Shown here piece after piece: positions 1-8,103 of a stretch of 51,087 bases of DNA. Origin of the DNA: Thioalkalivibrio denitrificans (lineage in GTDB: Bacteria > Pseudomonadota > Gammaproteobacteria > Ectothiorhodospirales > Ectothiorhodospiraceae); assembly GCF_002000365.1 (NCBI RefSeq), contig NZ_MVBK01000062.1, forward strand, positions 1 through 51,087, read 5' to 3'. The notes beneath the pieces are model-generated. The model did not search any database, was not told the origin of the DNA, and saw only the letters and a list, made by a program, of their open reading frames with translations. A program made the position numbers and the translations under genes. Every line of letters begins with the position of its first letter. Within the stretch, counting starts at the first letter, position 1.

Positions 1-397
1 TGATCCCGGGCACGGACAGGTCGGGGAAGGCGCGGGTCTGGGCGGACTCGGCGAGCACGCTCAGGGGTGAGACCAGCGAAAGACGCTGGCGCACGCCGTC
101 GCCGCCGCCCTCCAGGGCCTCGAGCGCCCTGATCACGCCGTGCACGCACGCGTCGCCCGGGAGTGCCTCCAGATCAAGGCGTGTACGCCGGCCCACCACG
201 TCGGGGGAGAGCGGCTCGCGGCTCTCGAACTCGATCTCGAACCGGTACTCGGCGCTCAGGCCGTAGTCCTGAGCCGTGAAGCCGAGCACCGAGAGGGCGT
301 CGCCTTCGTGGCCCTGGACCCAAAGGCCGTACTGGGTTTGTGCGGCAGTGGCGCCGGAGGCAAGGACATCGACGACGGACTTGGCTGGCGTGCTCAT
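1..397 (-). CDS. vgrG: VgrG/TssI spike protein, N-terminal part (cut by window edge)
   Basis: This minus-strand reading frame stays open from ATG 397 to the window edge, giving 132 residues. The translation begins MSTPAKSVVDVLASG and continues with a block typical of the VgrG gp27-like N-terminus: Phe/Tyr-rich 'YRFEIEFESREPLSPDVVG', a 'VHGVIRALEAL' segment (family form: FHGIVT...), and 'LSPLSVLAESAQTRAFPDL' (family form: PWLWLLTRTRDSRIFQ). VgrG trimers form the puncturing tip of the T6SS tube. An SD-like CAGGAG sits 7 nt before the ATG, and the gene starts 27 bases after clpV ends, so it is probably the last core gene of the operon. Because the rest lies outside the window, the presence of an effector extension or PAAR partner cannot be judged. 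Confidence 0.85.
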   Translation of the reverse strand, partial: MSTPAKSVVDVLASGATAAQTQYGLWVQGHEGDALSVLGFTAQDYGLSAEYRFEIEFESREPLSPDVVGRRTRLDLEALPGDACVHGVIRALEALEGGGDGVRQRLSLVSPLSVLAESAQTRAFPDLSVPGI

Positions 398-424
398 GGG
401 TGACTCCTGTCAGCAGGTGCGAAT

Positions 425-3100
425 TCAGGCCCGGGCGATGCGCGGTTCGGGCGTTTCCTCCCCGGCGGGGGCGGCCTCCACGAAATCGCAGGCCAGTCCG
501 CCGTGCTCGTCCAGTTCCAGGCACAGGGCCTCGGGTAGCCGGTCCTCGGTCATGCGCTGCAGAAGCTCCCGGGCGATGCCGGGCAGCAGGCGCCGCTCGA
601 TGAGGCTGCTCACGGCGCGCGCGCCGGTGTCGCTGCGCCGGCACTGGCTGCCGAGAAGCGCGAGCACATCGGGCTGGCAGTGCAACGCAATGTCGTGCTG
701 CTCGGCCAGACGCTGGGCCAGCGCGTCGAGTTTGAGCGCGACCACGTCGCTCAGGGCCGCGTCGTCCAGCGGGTAGTAGGGCACCACTTCAAGGCGCCCG
801 ACCAGCGCCGGAGAGAGGCGACGGGTGAGCGCGGGGCGAATGGCTTCGAGCACGGCGGAGGCGGTGGGGCGCGGGGGCGCTTCGGCTTCGTCGGCATCGC
901 CTTCGGCGGGCGGCTCGCACAGGGCCATGATCTGCTCGGCGCCCAGGTTGGTGGTCATGAAGATCACCGTGTTGCGGAAGCTGATCTCGCGGCCCTCGCC
1001 GTCGCGCATGATGCCCTTGTCGAACACCTGGAAGAACAACTCCATCACGTCCGGGTGCGCCTTCTCCACTTCATCGAGCAGCACCACCGAGTAGGGCCGC
1101 TGGCGCACCGCCTCGGTGAGCACGCCGCCCTTGCCGTAGCCCACGTAGCCCGGCGGCGAGCCCTTGAGTTGCGAGACGGTGTGGGACTCCTGGTACTCGC
1201 TCATGTTGATGACGGTGAGGAAACGTTCGCCGCCGAAGAGCAGGTCCGCCACGGCGTGGGCCGTCTCCGTCTTGCCGACACCGCTGGGACCTGCCAGCAG
1301 GAACACGCCGAGCGGTGCATGGGGTGCGCGCAGTCCGGCACGTGCCGTGCGCAGCCCGCTGGCGATGATGCCCAGCGCCTCGGGCTGGGAGACCACGCGT
1401 TCGCCGAGGCGCTCCTCCAGGTCGGCCAAGACGGCGGCGTCATCCTTGAGCATCCGGCCCACTGGCACGCCGGTCCACTCCGCCACCACCGCCGCCACGG
1501 CGGCGGCGTTCACCTCGGGATAGGTCATGGGATCGTCGCCCTGCACCCGGGCCAGTTCCTCGCGGCCGCGGCTGGCATCGGCGGCCTCCTTGGCGCCGCG
1601 GATGCGCTCCAGCACCGTCTGCTCGCGGTTCCACTGCCCGCGTGCGGCCTCCAGGCGTTCGCGGGTTTCCTCCAGTTCCGCGCGGAGGCGTTCGACGGTC
1701 TTTTCATTGACCGACGCGCCCTCGGTCCGATCCGCCTCCAGCTGTGCAAGACGGCGCTCGATGTAGGCCAGGTGCTCGCGCTCGGCCTCCACCGTGCGCG
1801 GCGTGACGGCCTGGGCCATGCACACGCGCCCGGCTGCGGTGTCGAGCAGGTCCACGGCCTTGTCCGGGAGCTGACGGCCGTTGATGTAGCGCATGGACAG
1901 GCGCACCGCGGCCTCCACGGCCTCGTCGGTGACGTGCACGCCGTGGTGGCGGGCGTAGGTGTCCTTGATGCCGCCGAGCATGACGATGGCCTGCTGCTCG
2001 TCGGGCTCATCCACCTTGACGAGCTGGAAGCGCCGCTCAAGTGCCGAGTCGCTCTCGAAGTACTGCTTGTATTCGCTCCAGGTGGTGGCGGCGATGGTGC
2101 GAAGCTCGCCGCGGGCGAGCGCGGGCTTGAGCAGGTTCGCGGCATCGCCCACGCCGGCGTCGCCGCCGGCGCCGATCAGGGTATGGGCCTCGTCGATGAA
2201 CAGCACCACCGGCTCGGCGGCGTGCTTCACCTCGTCGATGACCTGCTTGAGGCGCTTCTCGAACTCGCCCTTCATGGACGCGCCCGCCTTGAGCAGGCCG
2301 AGATCCAGCACGCACAGGCGCACGTTGCGAAGCATCTCCGGCACGTCGCCCTCGGCGATGCGCAGGGCGAGCCCCTCCACCACGGCGGTCTTGCCGACGC
2401 CCGGGTCGCCCACCAGGATGGGGTTGTTCTTGCGCCGCCGGGTGAGGATGTCGATCACCGAGCGGATCTCTCCATGACGGCCGAGCACGGGATCCAGCTC
2501 GCCCGCCCGGGCACGCGCCGTCAGATCCTCCGTGTAGCGGGCGAGTGCACCGGTCGCCTCCGGGGCCGCGGCGGCGGAGGTGGTTGGCGCACTGCGCGAC
2601 GCAGGTTCGGCCGGCGCCGCCTCCTCGCCCTCCACGGAGACGCTGGCAAGCCAGGGGAGCGACTGTCGGCAGGCATCGGCGGGGATCTCCGCCAGTCGTT
2701 CAAAGGCCGTGCCGCGAAGGCTGGGCGCCCACTGCACCAGCACGTCCAGCAGCGCCGCCGAACGGATGCGGGACTCGCCGAAGGACAGCGATGCGCCCAC
2801 CCAGGCGGTCTCCAGCAGGTTCGCCAGGCGCGCGGAGAGGCGCGGGCGCGACTGGCTGGCGGCGGGGCGGGTGGCGAGATCGTCGATCAGCGCCTGCCAG
2901 AAGGCGTCCACGTCCACGCCCAGGCGCGGCAGCATCTGGTCCAGATCGCCGTGGCCGCGCTCCAGGCACTTGAGGATCAGGTGCTCCACATCCACCTCGT
3001 GGTGGGTGCGGGCGGCGGCCAGCGCCGCGGCACCCTCCAGGGCCTCGGCGACGAAACCGTTGAGACGCTCGATCAGCGCCTTCATGTGGCTGGTGGTCAT
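425..3100 (-). CDS. clpV: T6SS AAA+ ATPase ClpV (TssH)
   Basis: This 891-aa ClpB-type AAA+ unfoldase disassembles the contracted TssB/TssC sheath in the cytoplasm so that it can be reused. It has a Clp-N domain (about residues 1-150), a first ATPase module with Walker A GDPGVGKT (231-238) and Walker B VVLFIDEAHT, a middle coiled-coil region (about 430-510), and a second ATPase module with Walker A GPSGVGKT (about 604-611) and the VVLLDEVEKAHPDV Walker B. The proline/alanine-rich linker at 160-180 and the N-terminal sheath-binding domain favour ClpV over housekeeping ClpB, and the location inside the tss operon settles it. Its ATG overlaps the tssG stop by 4 bases (ATGA), indicating translational coupling. 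Confidence 0.96.
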   Translation of the reverse strand: MTTSHMKALIERLNGFVAEALEGAAALAAARTHHEVDVEHLILKCLERGHGDLDQMLPRLGVDVDAFWQALIDDLATRPAASQSRPRLSARLANLLETAWVGASLSFGESRIRSAALLDVLVQWAPSLRGTAFERLAEIPADACRQSLPWLASVSVEGEEAAPAEPASRSAPTTSAAAAPEATGALARYTEDLTARARAGELDPVLGRHGEIRSVIDILTRRRKNNPILVGDPGVGKTAVVEGLALRIAEGDVPEMLRNVRLCVLDLGLLKAGASMKGEFEKRLKQVIDEVKHAAEPVVLFIDEAHTLIGAGGDAGVGDAANLLKPALARGELRTIAATTWSEYKQYFESDSALERRFQLVKVDEPDEQQAIVMLGGIKDTYARHHGVHVTDEAVEAAVRLSMRYINGRQLPDKAVDLLDTAAGRVCMAQAVTPRTVEAEREHLAYIERRLAQLEADRTEGASVNEKTVERLRAELEETRERLEAARGQWNREQTVLERIRGAKEAADASRGREELARVQGDDPMTYPEVNAAAVAAVVAEWTGVPVGRMLKDDAAVLADLEERLGERVVSQPEALGIIASGLRTARAGLRAPHAPLGVFLLAGPSGVGKTETAHAVADLLFGGERFLTVINMSEYQESHTVSQLKGSPPGYVGYGKGGVLTEAVRQRPYSVVLLDEVEKAHPDVMELFFQVFDKGIMRDGEGREISFRNTVIFMTTNLGAEQIMALCEPPAEGDADEAEAPPRPTASAVLEAIRPALTRRLSPALVGRLEVVPYYPLDDAALSDVVALKLDALAQRLAEQHDIALHCQPDVLALLGSQCRRSDTGARAVSSLIERRLLPGIARELLQRMTEDRLPEALCLELDEHGGLACDFVEAAPAGEETPEPRIARA

Positions 3101-4107
3101 GCTGCACTCCTTGTCTGGGCCTGGCCGTTGGCTTCGGCCATGCGATAGGCGGTTCCCGGTATGCGGACCGGATACGGTCGCGCGCCGCCCTCGGCGCGAC
3201 CGAGCCAGACGGCGCAGCCGAGCACGAGCCCGGCTTCGCCCAGGCGGGACTCGCCGCCCTGCGGCGCCATCACGAGAAAGACGAGATCAAACGGCAGCGC
3301 CGGGCCGAGGTAACGGCGTGCCAGCGCCGACAGGCCCTCACCGCGCTCGGCGCCGGGCAACAGGGGGCGCACCGCATCCAGCGGCACGGGCCCGATGCGC
3401 AGCGAGATCCGCCCGGCACAGTCCAGCACCCGGTCGCCCAGCATCGTGTCCTGGCCAAGGCGGCAGCCGCCGCCCCCCACACGCGTGCGGTCGGCCAGCG
3501 GCACCCACACGGGCTGGAACTGACGCACCTCCACGGGCATGCCGCCCAGCCACTCGGACACCATGCCCTTGAGTCCGGCGGCGGTGCGCCGCCGCGCACC
3601 GAAGAGCCCGGCATAGGCCAGCGCGCTCTCGCCGCGGCCCGCGCCGCTGCCGGCCATGGCCGTGAGGTAGCGCAGAAAGGGGCTGTCGCGGTCCTGTGCG
3701 TGCACGTGGGGCCGGTACTTGCGCCAGGCGAGATACAGCAAGGCGTAGAAGCGGTGGCTGAACAGGTCGAGGAAGCGGCGCAGGACCCGGGCCTCGGCGT
3801 TGTCGCCGGCGGCGAGATCCAGGAAGTAATGGGGCAGCGGCGCATCCACGCCGTACAGACCCATGAAGCCCAGTTCGACACGGATGCGTTTTCCCTCGGC
3901 ACGGCAGTCAAGCACATCCGAGGGCGGGAAACTCTGGTCGGGGCCCGGCGCGAAATGCAGCCAGCGGTCCACCGGCGCGCCGGGCAGCCCGCGGTCCAGG
4001 CAGGCGCGCTCCAGGCGGCGCACGAGCTGGAAGAACGCGTACTCCCGGGGCGCGAACGCCAGGGACTCGATCAGATCGGCAGACTGTTGCCGAACCTTGG
4101 CGTCCAT
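3097..4107 (-). CDS. tssG: T6SS baseplate protein TssG (ImpH/VasB)
   Basis: This 336-aa protein matches TssG. Its early segment 'FAPREYAFFQLVRRLER' is the family's N-terminal hallmark, followed by 'FLDLFSHRFYALLYLAWRKYRP', the conserved central motif. TssG bridges two TssF and one TssE in each baseplate wedge around the VgrG spike. The start overlaps the 3' end of tssF by 37 bases and the stop overlaps the clpV start, so the three genes form one translationally coupled unit. Length is normal for the family. Confidence 0.93.
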   Translation of the reverse strand: MDAKVRQQSADLIESLAFAPREYAFFQLVRRLERACLDRGLPGAPVDRWLHFAPGPDQSFPPSDVLDCRAEGKRIRVELGFMGLYGVDAPLPHYFLDLAAGDNAEARVLRRFLDLFSHRFYALLYLAWRKYRPHVHAQDRDSPFLRYLTAMAGSGAGRGESALAYAGLFGARRRTAAGLKGMVSEWLGGMPVEVRQFQPVWVPLADRTRVGGGGCRLGQDTMLGDRVLDCAGRISLRIGPVPLDAVRPLLPGAERGEGLSALARRYLGPALPFDLVFLVMAPQGGESRLGEAGLVLGCAVWLGRAEGGARPYPVRIPGTAYRMAEANGQAQTRSAA

Positions 4108-5813
4108 AGCATCTCCCGGTTGGACGGCTGGCGCAGGATGCGCAGCCGCGTGAAGGTGTTGAGGCTGGCGTACTCGGCGAGGAAACGCTCCAGCACCGTA
4201 CCGAACAGATAGAGGTCGGCCTCGGAGCGATAGAGGGATTCCGTGGCCGTGATCTCGAGCTCCACGCCGTGCAGCACGGCGCCGCGGCGTACCACGTCCA
4301 CCGGCGAGACCTCCAGCCTGGACAGACCCTCGATGCGACGCGCGTTCTGCGGCGCGCCCGACCAGTCGAACAGCCCGAGCAGCCTGCGCAACCCTTCGGC
4401 ATCGCGAATGCTCTCGTAGGAGAGCGCCATGAAGTTGATCAGCGCCCAGTGCCAGTCACGCCGCTCGGGGGGCGCGAGCAATGGCGTCGGACGCGTGCGG
4501 TTGCGCAACTCCAACCCACCCGGCATGCCGGGGCCCGACTCGCTCAGCGATCCCTCGAAGAGGAAGCGCCGGGGGTAGCTGCCGTTGTGGGCGAGGATGT
4601 CGCAGGAGAGTGTCTCCTGGGCATCTTCCAGCTCCGCATCCAGGCCGATCCAGGTGTCCAGGTGCCGGTCGAGCCCCATGCGCGGCGTCGCCTGGAAGTA
4701 GCGGGCGCGCGACCCGGCATGGCCGCGGGTGGACAACGGGCGGTATTCCCGCCGCTCCCCCGTGCGCGCGTCGATGCCGGTCAGCGAGTCGACGCGGAAC
4801 ACCTGCACGGACTCCCGCGCCGAGGCGTCCGCCACCACCTTGTACTCCCCCCGACGTTCGTCGCGGCGCATGGGTTCGGAGGAAGCCTCATAAAGATTGA
4901 CCACCGGCACGCAGTGAAGGCGCAGGGTGTCCTCGTTGACGTGGTGGTCGGGGGGCAGCAGGTCGCGCACATGCAGTTCGAGGCTGAATTCCCGGTCCGT
5001 CGCCTCCAGCCACTGCGCGGCATCGAGGCGCACACGCAGGAACTGGAACTTTTCGCGGAAGTGGAAGTAGTCCTGCAGCAGGTGGAAGCCCGAGAATGCG
5101 CACCCCTCCAGGGGTGTCATAGGGGCGTTCCAGAGGGCCTCGTCGAAGCTGACGCATTCCTGCCCGCCGAGGCGGCGGCGCACCGTGCGCCCTTCGCGCT
5201 CGAGCACCACCTCCACCGCCTCCAGGCGGGTGGTGAGCAGATGCAGCAGGGTGAGCGCAAGCGCCGCATCGCCGCCCACGTGCAGCACAAGCGATTCAGG
5301 GCACCAGTTGCGCACGGAGGTGGCGGGCAGGCGCTGCACGTCGAGAATGACGCGGGTGCCGCCGGCACGCCGTTCCTCTGCGCGCACGTCCGCCAGGCGC
5401 AGGGGCGTGAGTTCGAGATCCGCCACGGTGCGGAATCGGCACACGGTGTGTTCATCGCCCACCGCCTTGGATTGCACAGCCGCGCCCGCCTCGATGGTCA
5501 TAGGCGGCTTGGCGCCGACGCCCGGTGCGCACTCGAGGATGCTGCACGAGGGATAGGCGCGCAGGGCGTCGGGCCAGAGCTGGTTCAGGAGCGTCGCCGA
5601 GATCTCGGGGATGTCGTCGTCGATCTTCTGGCGGATCTGCGCGCTTAGAAAGGCCATGCCCTCCAGCAGCCGCTCCACGTAGGGGTCGCGCCCGGAAGGG
5701 TCCGAGAGATTGAGTCGCCCGGCCTGCTCCGGAAACGCACGGGCAAAATCCCGCGCGGCCTCGTTGAGCACGCGCATCTCGGATTCGAAGTAGTCCTTTC
5801 CGTGTCGATTCAT
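4071..5813 (-). CDS. tssF: T6SS baseplate protein TssF (ImpG/VasA)
   Basis: This 580-aa protein has the TssF opening 'YFESEMRVLNEAARDFARAF' followed by 'DPYVERLLEGMAFLSAQIRQKIDDD' and 'LLNQLWP', the strongest family signature. TssF is the main wedge subunit of the T6SS baseplate and binds TssG, TssK and VgrG. Its usual partner tssE is not directly upstream. Instead a cassette of exported and unknown proteins (5875-7614) lies between tssE and tssF, which is unusual, since tssE-tssF-tssG are normally contiguous. The ATG at 5813 gives the expected N-terminus. Confidence 0.95.
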   Translation of the reverse strand: MNRHGKDYFESEMRVLNEAARDFARAFPEQAGRLNLSDPSGRDPYVERLLEGMAFLSAQIRQKIDDDIPEISATLLNQLWPDALRAYPSCSILECAPGVGAKPPMTIEAGAAVQSKAVGDEHTVCRFRTVADLELTPLRLADVRAEERRAGGTRVILDVQRLPATSVRNWCPESLVLHVGGDAALALTLLHLLTTRLEAVEVVLEREGRTVRRRLGGQECVSFDEALWNAPMTPLEGCAFSGFHLLQDYFHFREKFQFLRVRLDAAQWLEATDREFSLELHVRDLLPPDHHVNEDTLRLHCVPVVNLYEASSEPMRRDERRGEYKVVADASARESVQVFRVDSLTGIDARTGERREYRPLSTRGHAGSRARYFQATPRMGLDRHLDTWIGLDAELEDAQETLSCDILAHNGSYPRRFLFEGSLSESGPGMPGGLELRNRTRPTPLLAPPERRDWHWALINFMALSYESIRDAEGLRRLLGLFDWSGAPQNARRIEGLSRLEVSPVDVVRRGAVLHGVELEITATESLYRSEADLYLFGTVLERFLAEYASLNTFTRLRILRQPSNREMLWTPRFGNSLPI

Positions 5814-5874
5814 TTGTGAGCGACGTCCTTATGCTGGTCGACTTCCCGTTGCATCCTAAGCGGCCATGCAGCCG

Positions 5875-6543
5875 TCATTGATCAACCGCGTCTTTGGGGC
5901 TCGAGATGGAGCCCAACAACCGCGCCAGGTCCGACGAGTCGAAGCCTCGCGCCAGGATTTCGAGTACGTTCAGGCGATTTTCATGGTCGACGACAAACAT
6001 CCTGGCGCTCAGATGCGTGCCCGTATCCGCCACGTAAGCCGAGGCTGAATCGGATACGTAACGGGCTGGATTGCTGCCCGTAGCAAATAGGAGCCGGCGC
6101 GTTTCGAGCGCGTCCTGCCAAAGAACATGTTCGGACGATGCCTCGGGAGGCGGCGCCTCGGGATTGGCACCAAACACCAGATCGAAATACCTTCTCGGGT
6201 CTGCATTGACGACTCCGAGAATCTCGTCAAGGAGGTTCGCATAATCCTTGCCTACCCATGCAATGCTGATACGTCTGTCGCCCGGATAGTCGAGTGCCAT
6301 GATATAGGGTCTGGGGTCCGTCACTTGGTCCTGGCTCACCGAGATTCTTTCAAATCCGAGCGGAAGGTGGAGTGAGAGCTTTCCCAGGACAAAGGCCACC
6401 CTGTCTGCCTGTTCGGCCACGGCCGGCCATTCCTTGTCGATGGCCGGGAACCCGGTACGCACAGCGACATTGGCAATTACTTCCCCGCCCGACCCAAGAG
6501 CCACCAAGCCCATGATTAGAAGGCAACATATTCTCCCTCTCAC
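5875..6543 (-). CDS. Exported protein of unknown function, paralogue of the product of 6970-7614
   Basis: I do not recognise this family. I chose GTG 6543 because a GGAGGT lies 7 nt upstream and because it overlaps the stop of a coupled mini-ORF (GTGA). An ATG at 6564 would add 7 residues. From GTG the product is 222 aa, with a signal peptide (RGR, then ICCLLIMGLVALGS, cleavage near VIA-NVA), so a periplasmic location is inferred. Its C-terminal half aligns by eye with the upstream 214-aa protein: 'AYVADTG' against 'AYVADIG', then 'ILARG...S......LLGSIS' against 'ILGSN.....IEAIIGSVE'. Base composition is visibly more AT-rich than the flanking tss genes. Being exported, duplicated and inside a T6SS operon, it could be a periplasmic immunity or effector-accessory protein; this is inference only. 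Confidence 0.65.
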   Translation of the reverse strand: MRGRICCLLIMGLVALGSGGEVIANVAVRTGFPAIDKEWPAVAEQADRVAFVLGKLSLHLPLGFERISVSQDQVTDPRPYIMALDYPGDRRISIAWVGKDYANLLDEILGVVNADPRRYFDLVFGANPEAPPPEASSEHVLWQDALETRRLLFATGSNPARYVSDSASAYVADTGTHLSARMFVVDHENRLNVLEILARGFDSSDLARLLGSISSPKDAVDQ

Positions 6544-6632
6544 GCGAGTGACCTCCGCGCACATTCCGTTACCGGAACCAGGTTCTTTCGGATCTCTTCA
6601 GCAGACACAGGGTTTTCTTCCTCGTTAAGCAT
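6540..6632 (-). CDS. Putative 30-aa coupled mini-ORF
   Basis: ATG 6632 is preceded by AAGGAG with 7-nt spacing, and the frame runs 30 codons (begins MLNEEENPVSAEEIRKNL) to a TGA at 6540-6542. That TGA overlaps the GTG start of the next gene in a GTGA arrangement. It lies 20 bases after the stop of the 105-aa gene. It could be a real small protein, a leader peptide that sets translation of the exported protein, or the remnant of a larger gene. The ribosome-binding site and the overlap are seen in the sequence; the function is unknown. Confidence 0.4.
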   Translation of the reverse strand: MLNEEENPVSAEEIRKNLVPVTECARRSLA

Positions 6633-6652
6633 TGAACTGCTCCTTACCCATG

Positions 6653-6970
6653 TCATGTGCCGGAAATGAAGATTGGGGAACGGTAGACCCGCAACGCATG
6701 GCTGGCGCATCCCTGAAAATCCAACCGATTCTCCTTGATGAGTTTGTTCGTCGCCCTCAGGCATCGCGCGAGAAACCCACGCCCCACCATGGCGCACGGC
6801 AGGGAATTGAAGAGCTTGGTTATTCGACCGTGACAGCGGTGAATTTCCAGCAACATCTTTTCGGTCAAGTGCAGCGTTTCTCGTGTGGGACTAAGGCGCT
6901 CAGCGTCGCTCCCATAAAGCGTGACCAGTATTTCTTTGAGTTCTTTACTGTCTTCCGGTGACAACGACAT
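6653..6970 (-). CDS. Hypothetical 105-aa cytoplasmic protein in the T6SS cargo cassette
   Basis: No family recognised. The 105-aa product begins MSLSPEDSKELKEILVTLYG, is acidic at the N-terminus and basic towards the C-terminus (K/R-rich 'GRGFLARCLRATNKLIKENR'), and has no signal peptide or membrane segment. Its ATG shares one base with the stop of the upstream exported-protein gene (TGATG), a classic translational coupling arrangement, so the two proteins are probably made together. Composition is AT-richer than the surrounding tss genes, which fits later acquisition of the whole cassette. A cytoplasmic partner, adaptor or immunity role is possible but not shown. Confidence 0.6.
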   Translation of the reverse strand: MSLSPEDSKELKEILVTLYGSDAERLSPTRETLHLTEKMLLEIHRCHGRITKLFNSLPCAMVGRGFLARCLRATNKLIKENRLDFQGCASHALRVYRSPIFISGT

Positions 6971-7614
6971 CAGTGGGCCTCCTTGACCTCCACGGAACCG
7001 ATGATCGCCTCGATCACTCCGGACGGAAGATTACTTCCCAGTATTCTCACGACGAAGTCTGGCTGACTACTGAAGGTGACTGTGGCATCAACGGTATTGT
7101 CACCGACACCTATGTCGGCAACGTAGGCTGTGACCCCGTTTCTTCGAAACACCCTGGCGTTCTGCATGCCTTGGTATCGAAGACGCTTTTCAAGTCTCGC
7201 GGCCTGGTGCACGGCACCGGCGTCGTCCGAAGGTCTCTCCAGGTAAATGAGGCGCGGGTAATCGATCATTCGATAACCGGCCACCTCGAACGATTTTCGA
7301 GCGTCGCCCAAGGGCACTTGCTCATAGCTCTCGAGGGCGAGGGCTATTCGGTATTTCTCCGCATACCTGGCCACGGCGGTTTGTTCGGGCAGAATTGCGA
7401 GACTGTCCCAACCATCAGGGATGGTGACCTGAAACATACTGAAGGTGAGCGTTCGCCCGTCGATCACCCTGTTCTCCGGCCATGGGGCCTCGCTGGCGAT
7501 GTGGTAGCAGTGCGGACACTCGGCGTCCGCGAACGCGCTCGGGGGCACCAATATCAGGTAAATGCCGATAAAGATCATCGTGCGGATGGCGGTAGTCATG
7601 ATGTCGTCTCGCAT
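6970..7614 (-). CDS. Exported protein of unknown function with N-terminal CPHC motif
   Basis: This 214-aa protein has a clear Sec signal peptide: a charged start, hydrophobic 'MIFIGIYLILVPPS', and cleavage near AFA-DAE. Immediately after comes a CxxC motif (ECPHC), suggesting a disulfide or a bound metal in the periplasm. The segment 'FQVTIPDGWDSL' recalls the opening of DUF1795/DcrB-like folds, some of which serve T6SS effectors (Eag chaperones), but those are cytoplasmic and the resemblance is weak. The C-terminal half resembles the exported protein at 5875-6543 (shared AYVAD-G and I-GS blocks), implying an old duplication. ATG 7599 is an alternative start that would leave the signal peptide intact. 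The next gene is coupled by TGATG. Confidence 0.65.
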   Translation of the reverse strand: MRDDIMTTAIRTMIFIGIYLILVPPSAFADAECPHCYHIASEAPWPENRVIDGRTLTFSMFQVTIPDGWDSLAILPEQTAVARYAEKYRIALALESYEQVPLGDARKSFEVAGYRMIDYPRLIYLERPSDDAGAVHQAARLEKRLRYQGMQNARVFRRNGVTAYVADIGVGDNTVDATVTFSSQPDFVVRILGSNLPSGVIEAIIGSVEVKEAH

Positions 7615-7637
7615 TGCGTGCGTTCATTCTATCCAGT

Positions 7638-8045
7638 TCATTCGCCGACGGTCGTGCGCCCTTCGCGCAGGAATCGGCTTTCGAGCCTGACATGCTCTCC
7701 AGAAGGCATCGTGCCTTCGATGTTCAACTGTATGACGGCTTCGCCGTGATCGGGCGCATCGCACTGGATGCGCACGTTCCTGAGCCGCGGCTCATAGGCG
7801 TCTATGCAGTGCTTGACCTCCCGCGCCAACCGCTCCAGCGAGTGCGGGATGTTCAGGTAGATGTCCGAGAGATCCGGCAGGCCGTATTCAGGCTGGTGCA
7901 CAAGCGTGCCCTGGCGCGAATTCAGCAGTCGCTCCAGGTGAATGCGCAGGCTGTCGTGCAGCGTTGCGCGCTTGCGCGTGCCCTCCCCCGCGGGCGGGGA
8001 CAACAGTGCATCCAGCAGATCCGTGGCCTGATGATCCATGTTCAT
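7638..8045 (-). CDS. tssE: T6SS baseplate protein TssE (gp25-like lysozyme fold)
   Basis: This 135-aa protein belongs to the gp25/TssE family. It shows 'LRIHLERLLNSRQGTLVHQPEYGLPDLSDIY' with the invariant EYGLPDL motif, then 'REVKHCIDAYEPRLRNVRI' with the conserved YEPRL. TssE is the smallest baseplate wedge subunit and starts sheath polymerisation. ATG 8045 and ATG 8039 are both possible and neither has a strong SD. It follows hcp after a strong stem-loop and precedes the exported-protein cassette rather than tssF. Confidence 0.93.
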   Translation of the reverse strand: MNMDHQATDLLDALLSPPAGEGTRKRATLHDSLRIHLERLLNSRQGTLVHQPEYGLPDLSDIYLNIPHSLERLAREVKHCIDAYEPRLRNVRIQCDAPDHGEAVIQLNIEGTMPSGEHVRLESRFLREGRTTVGE

Positions 8046-8067
8046 GTGATGACGCGATTGAATGAGT

Positions 8068-8098
8068 CCGGTGGCGCGGCACGCGGCCGCGCCACCGG
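8068..8098 (-). other. Strong stem-loop between hcp and tssE
   Basis: A 12-bp perfect GC-rich stem (arms 8068-8079 and 8087-8098, 7-nt loop) lies 5 bases after the hcp stop. No T-run follows on the minus strand, so it is not a simple intrinsic terminator. It more likely stabilises the hcp message or partly attenuates read-through into tssE. Hcp is needed in large excess over baseplate proteins, which fits this location. Confidence 0.6.
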
Positions 8099-8103
8099 GT
8101 CCA

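Noticed and set aside
680-3148. Long open frame (822 codons) on the plus strand opposite clpV
   Set aside because: It is antisense to a complete, motif-rich ClpV and its translation is low-complexity His/Leu/Gly/Ala sequence typical of GC-rich shadow frames.
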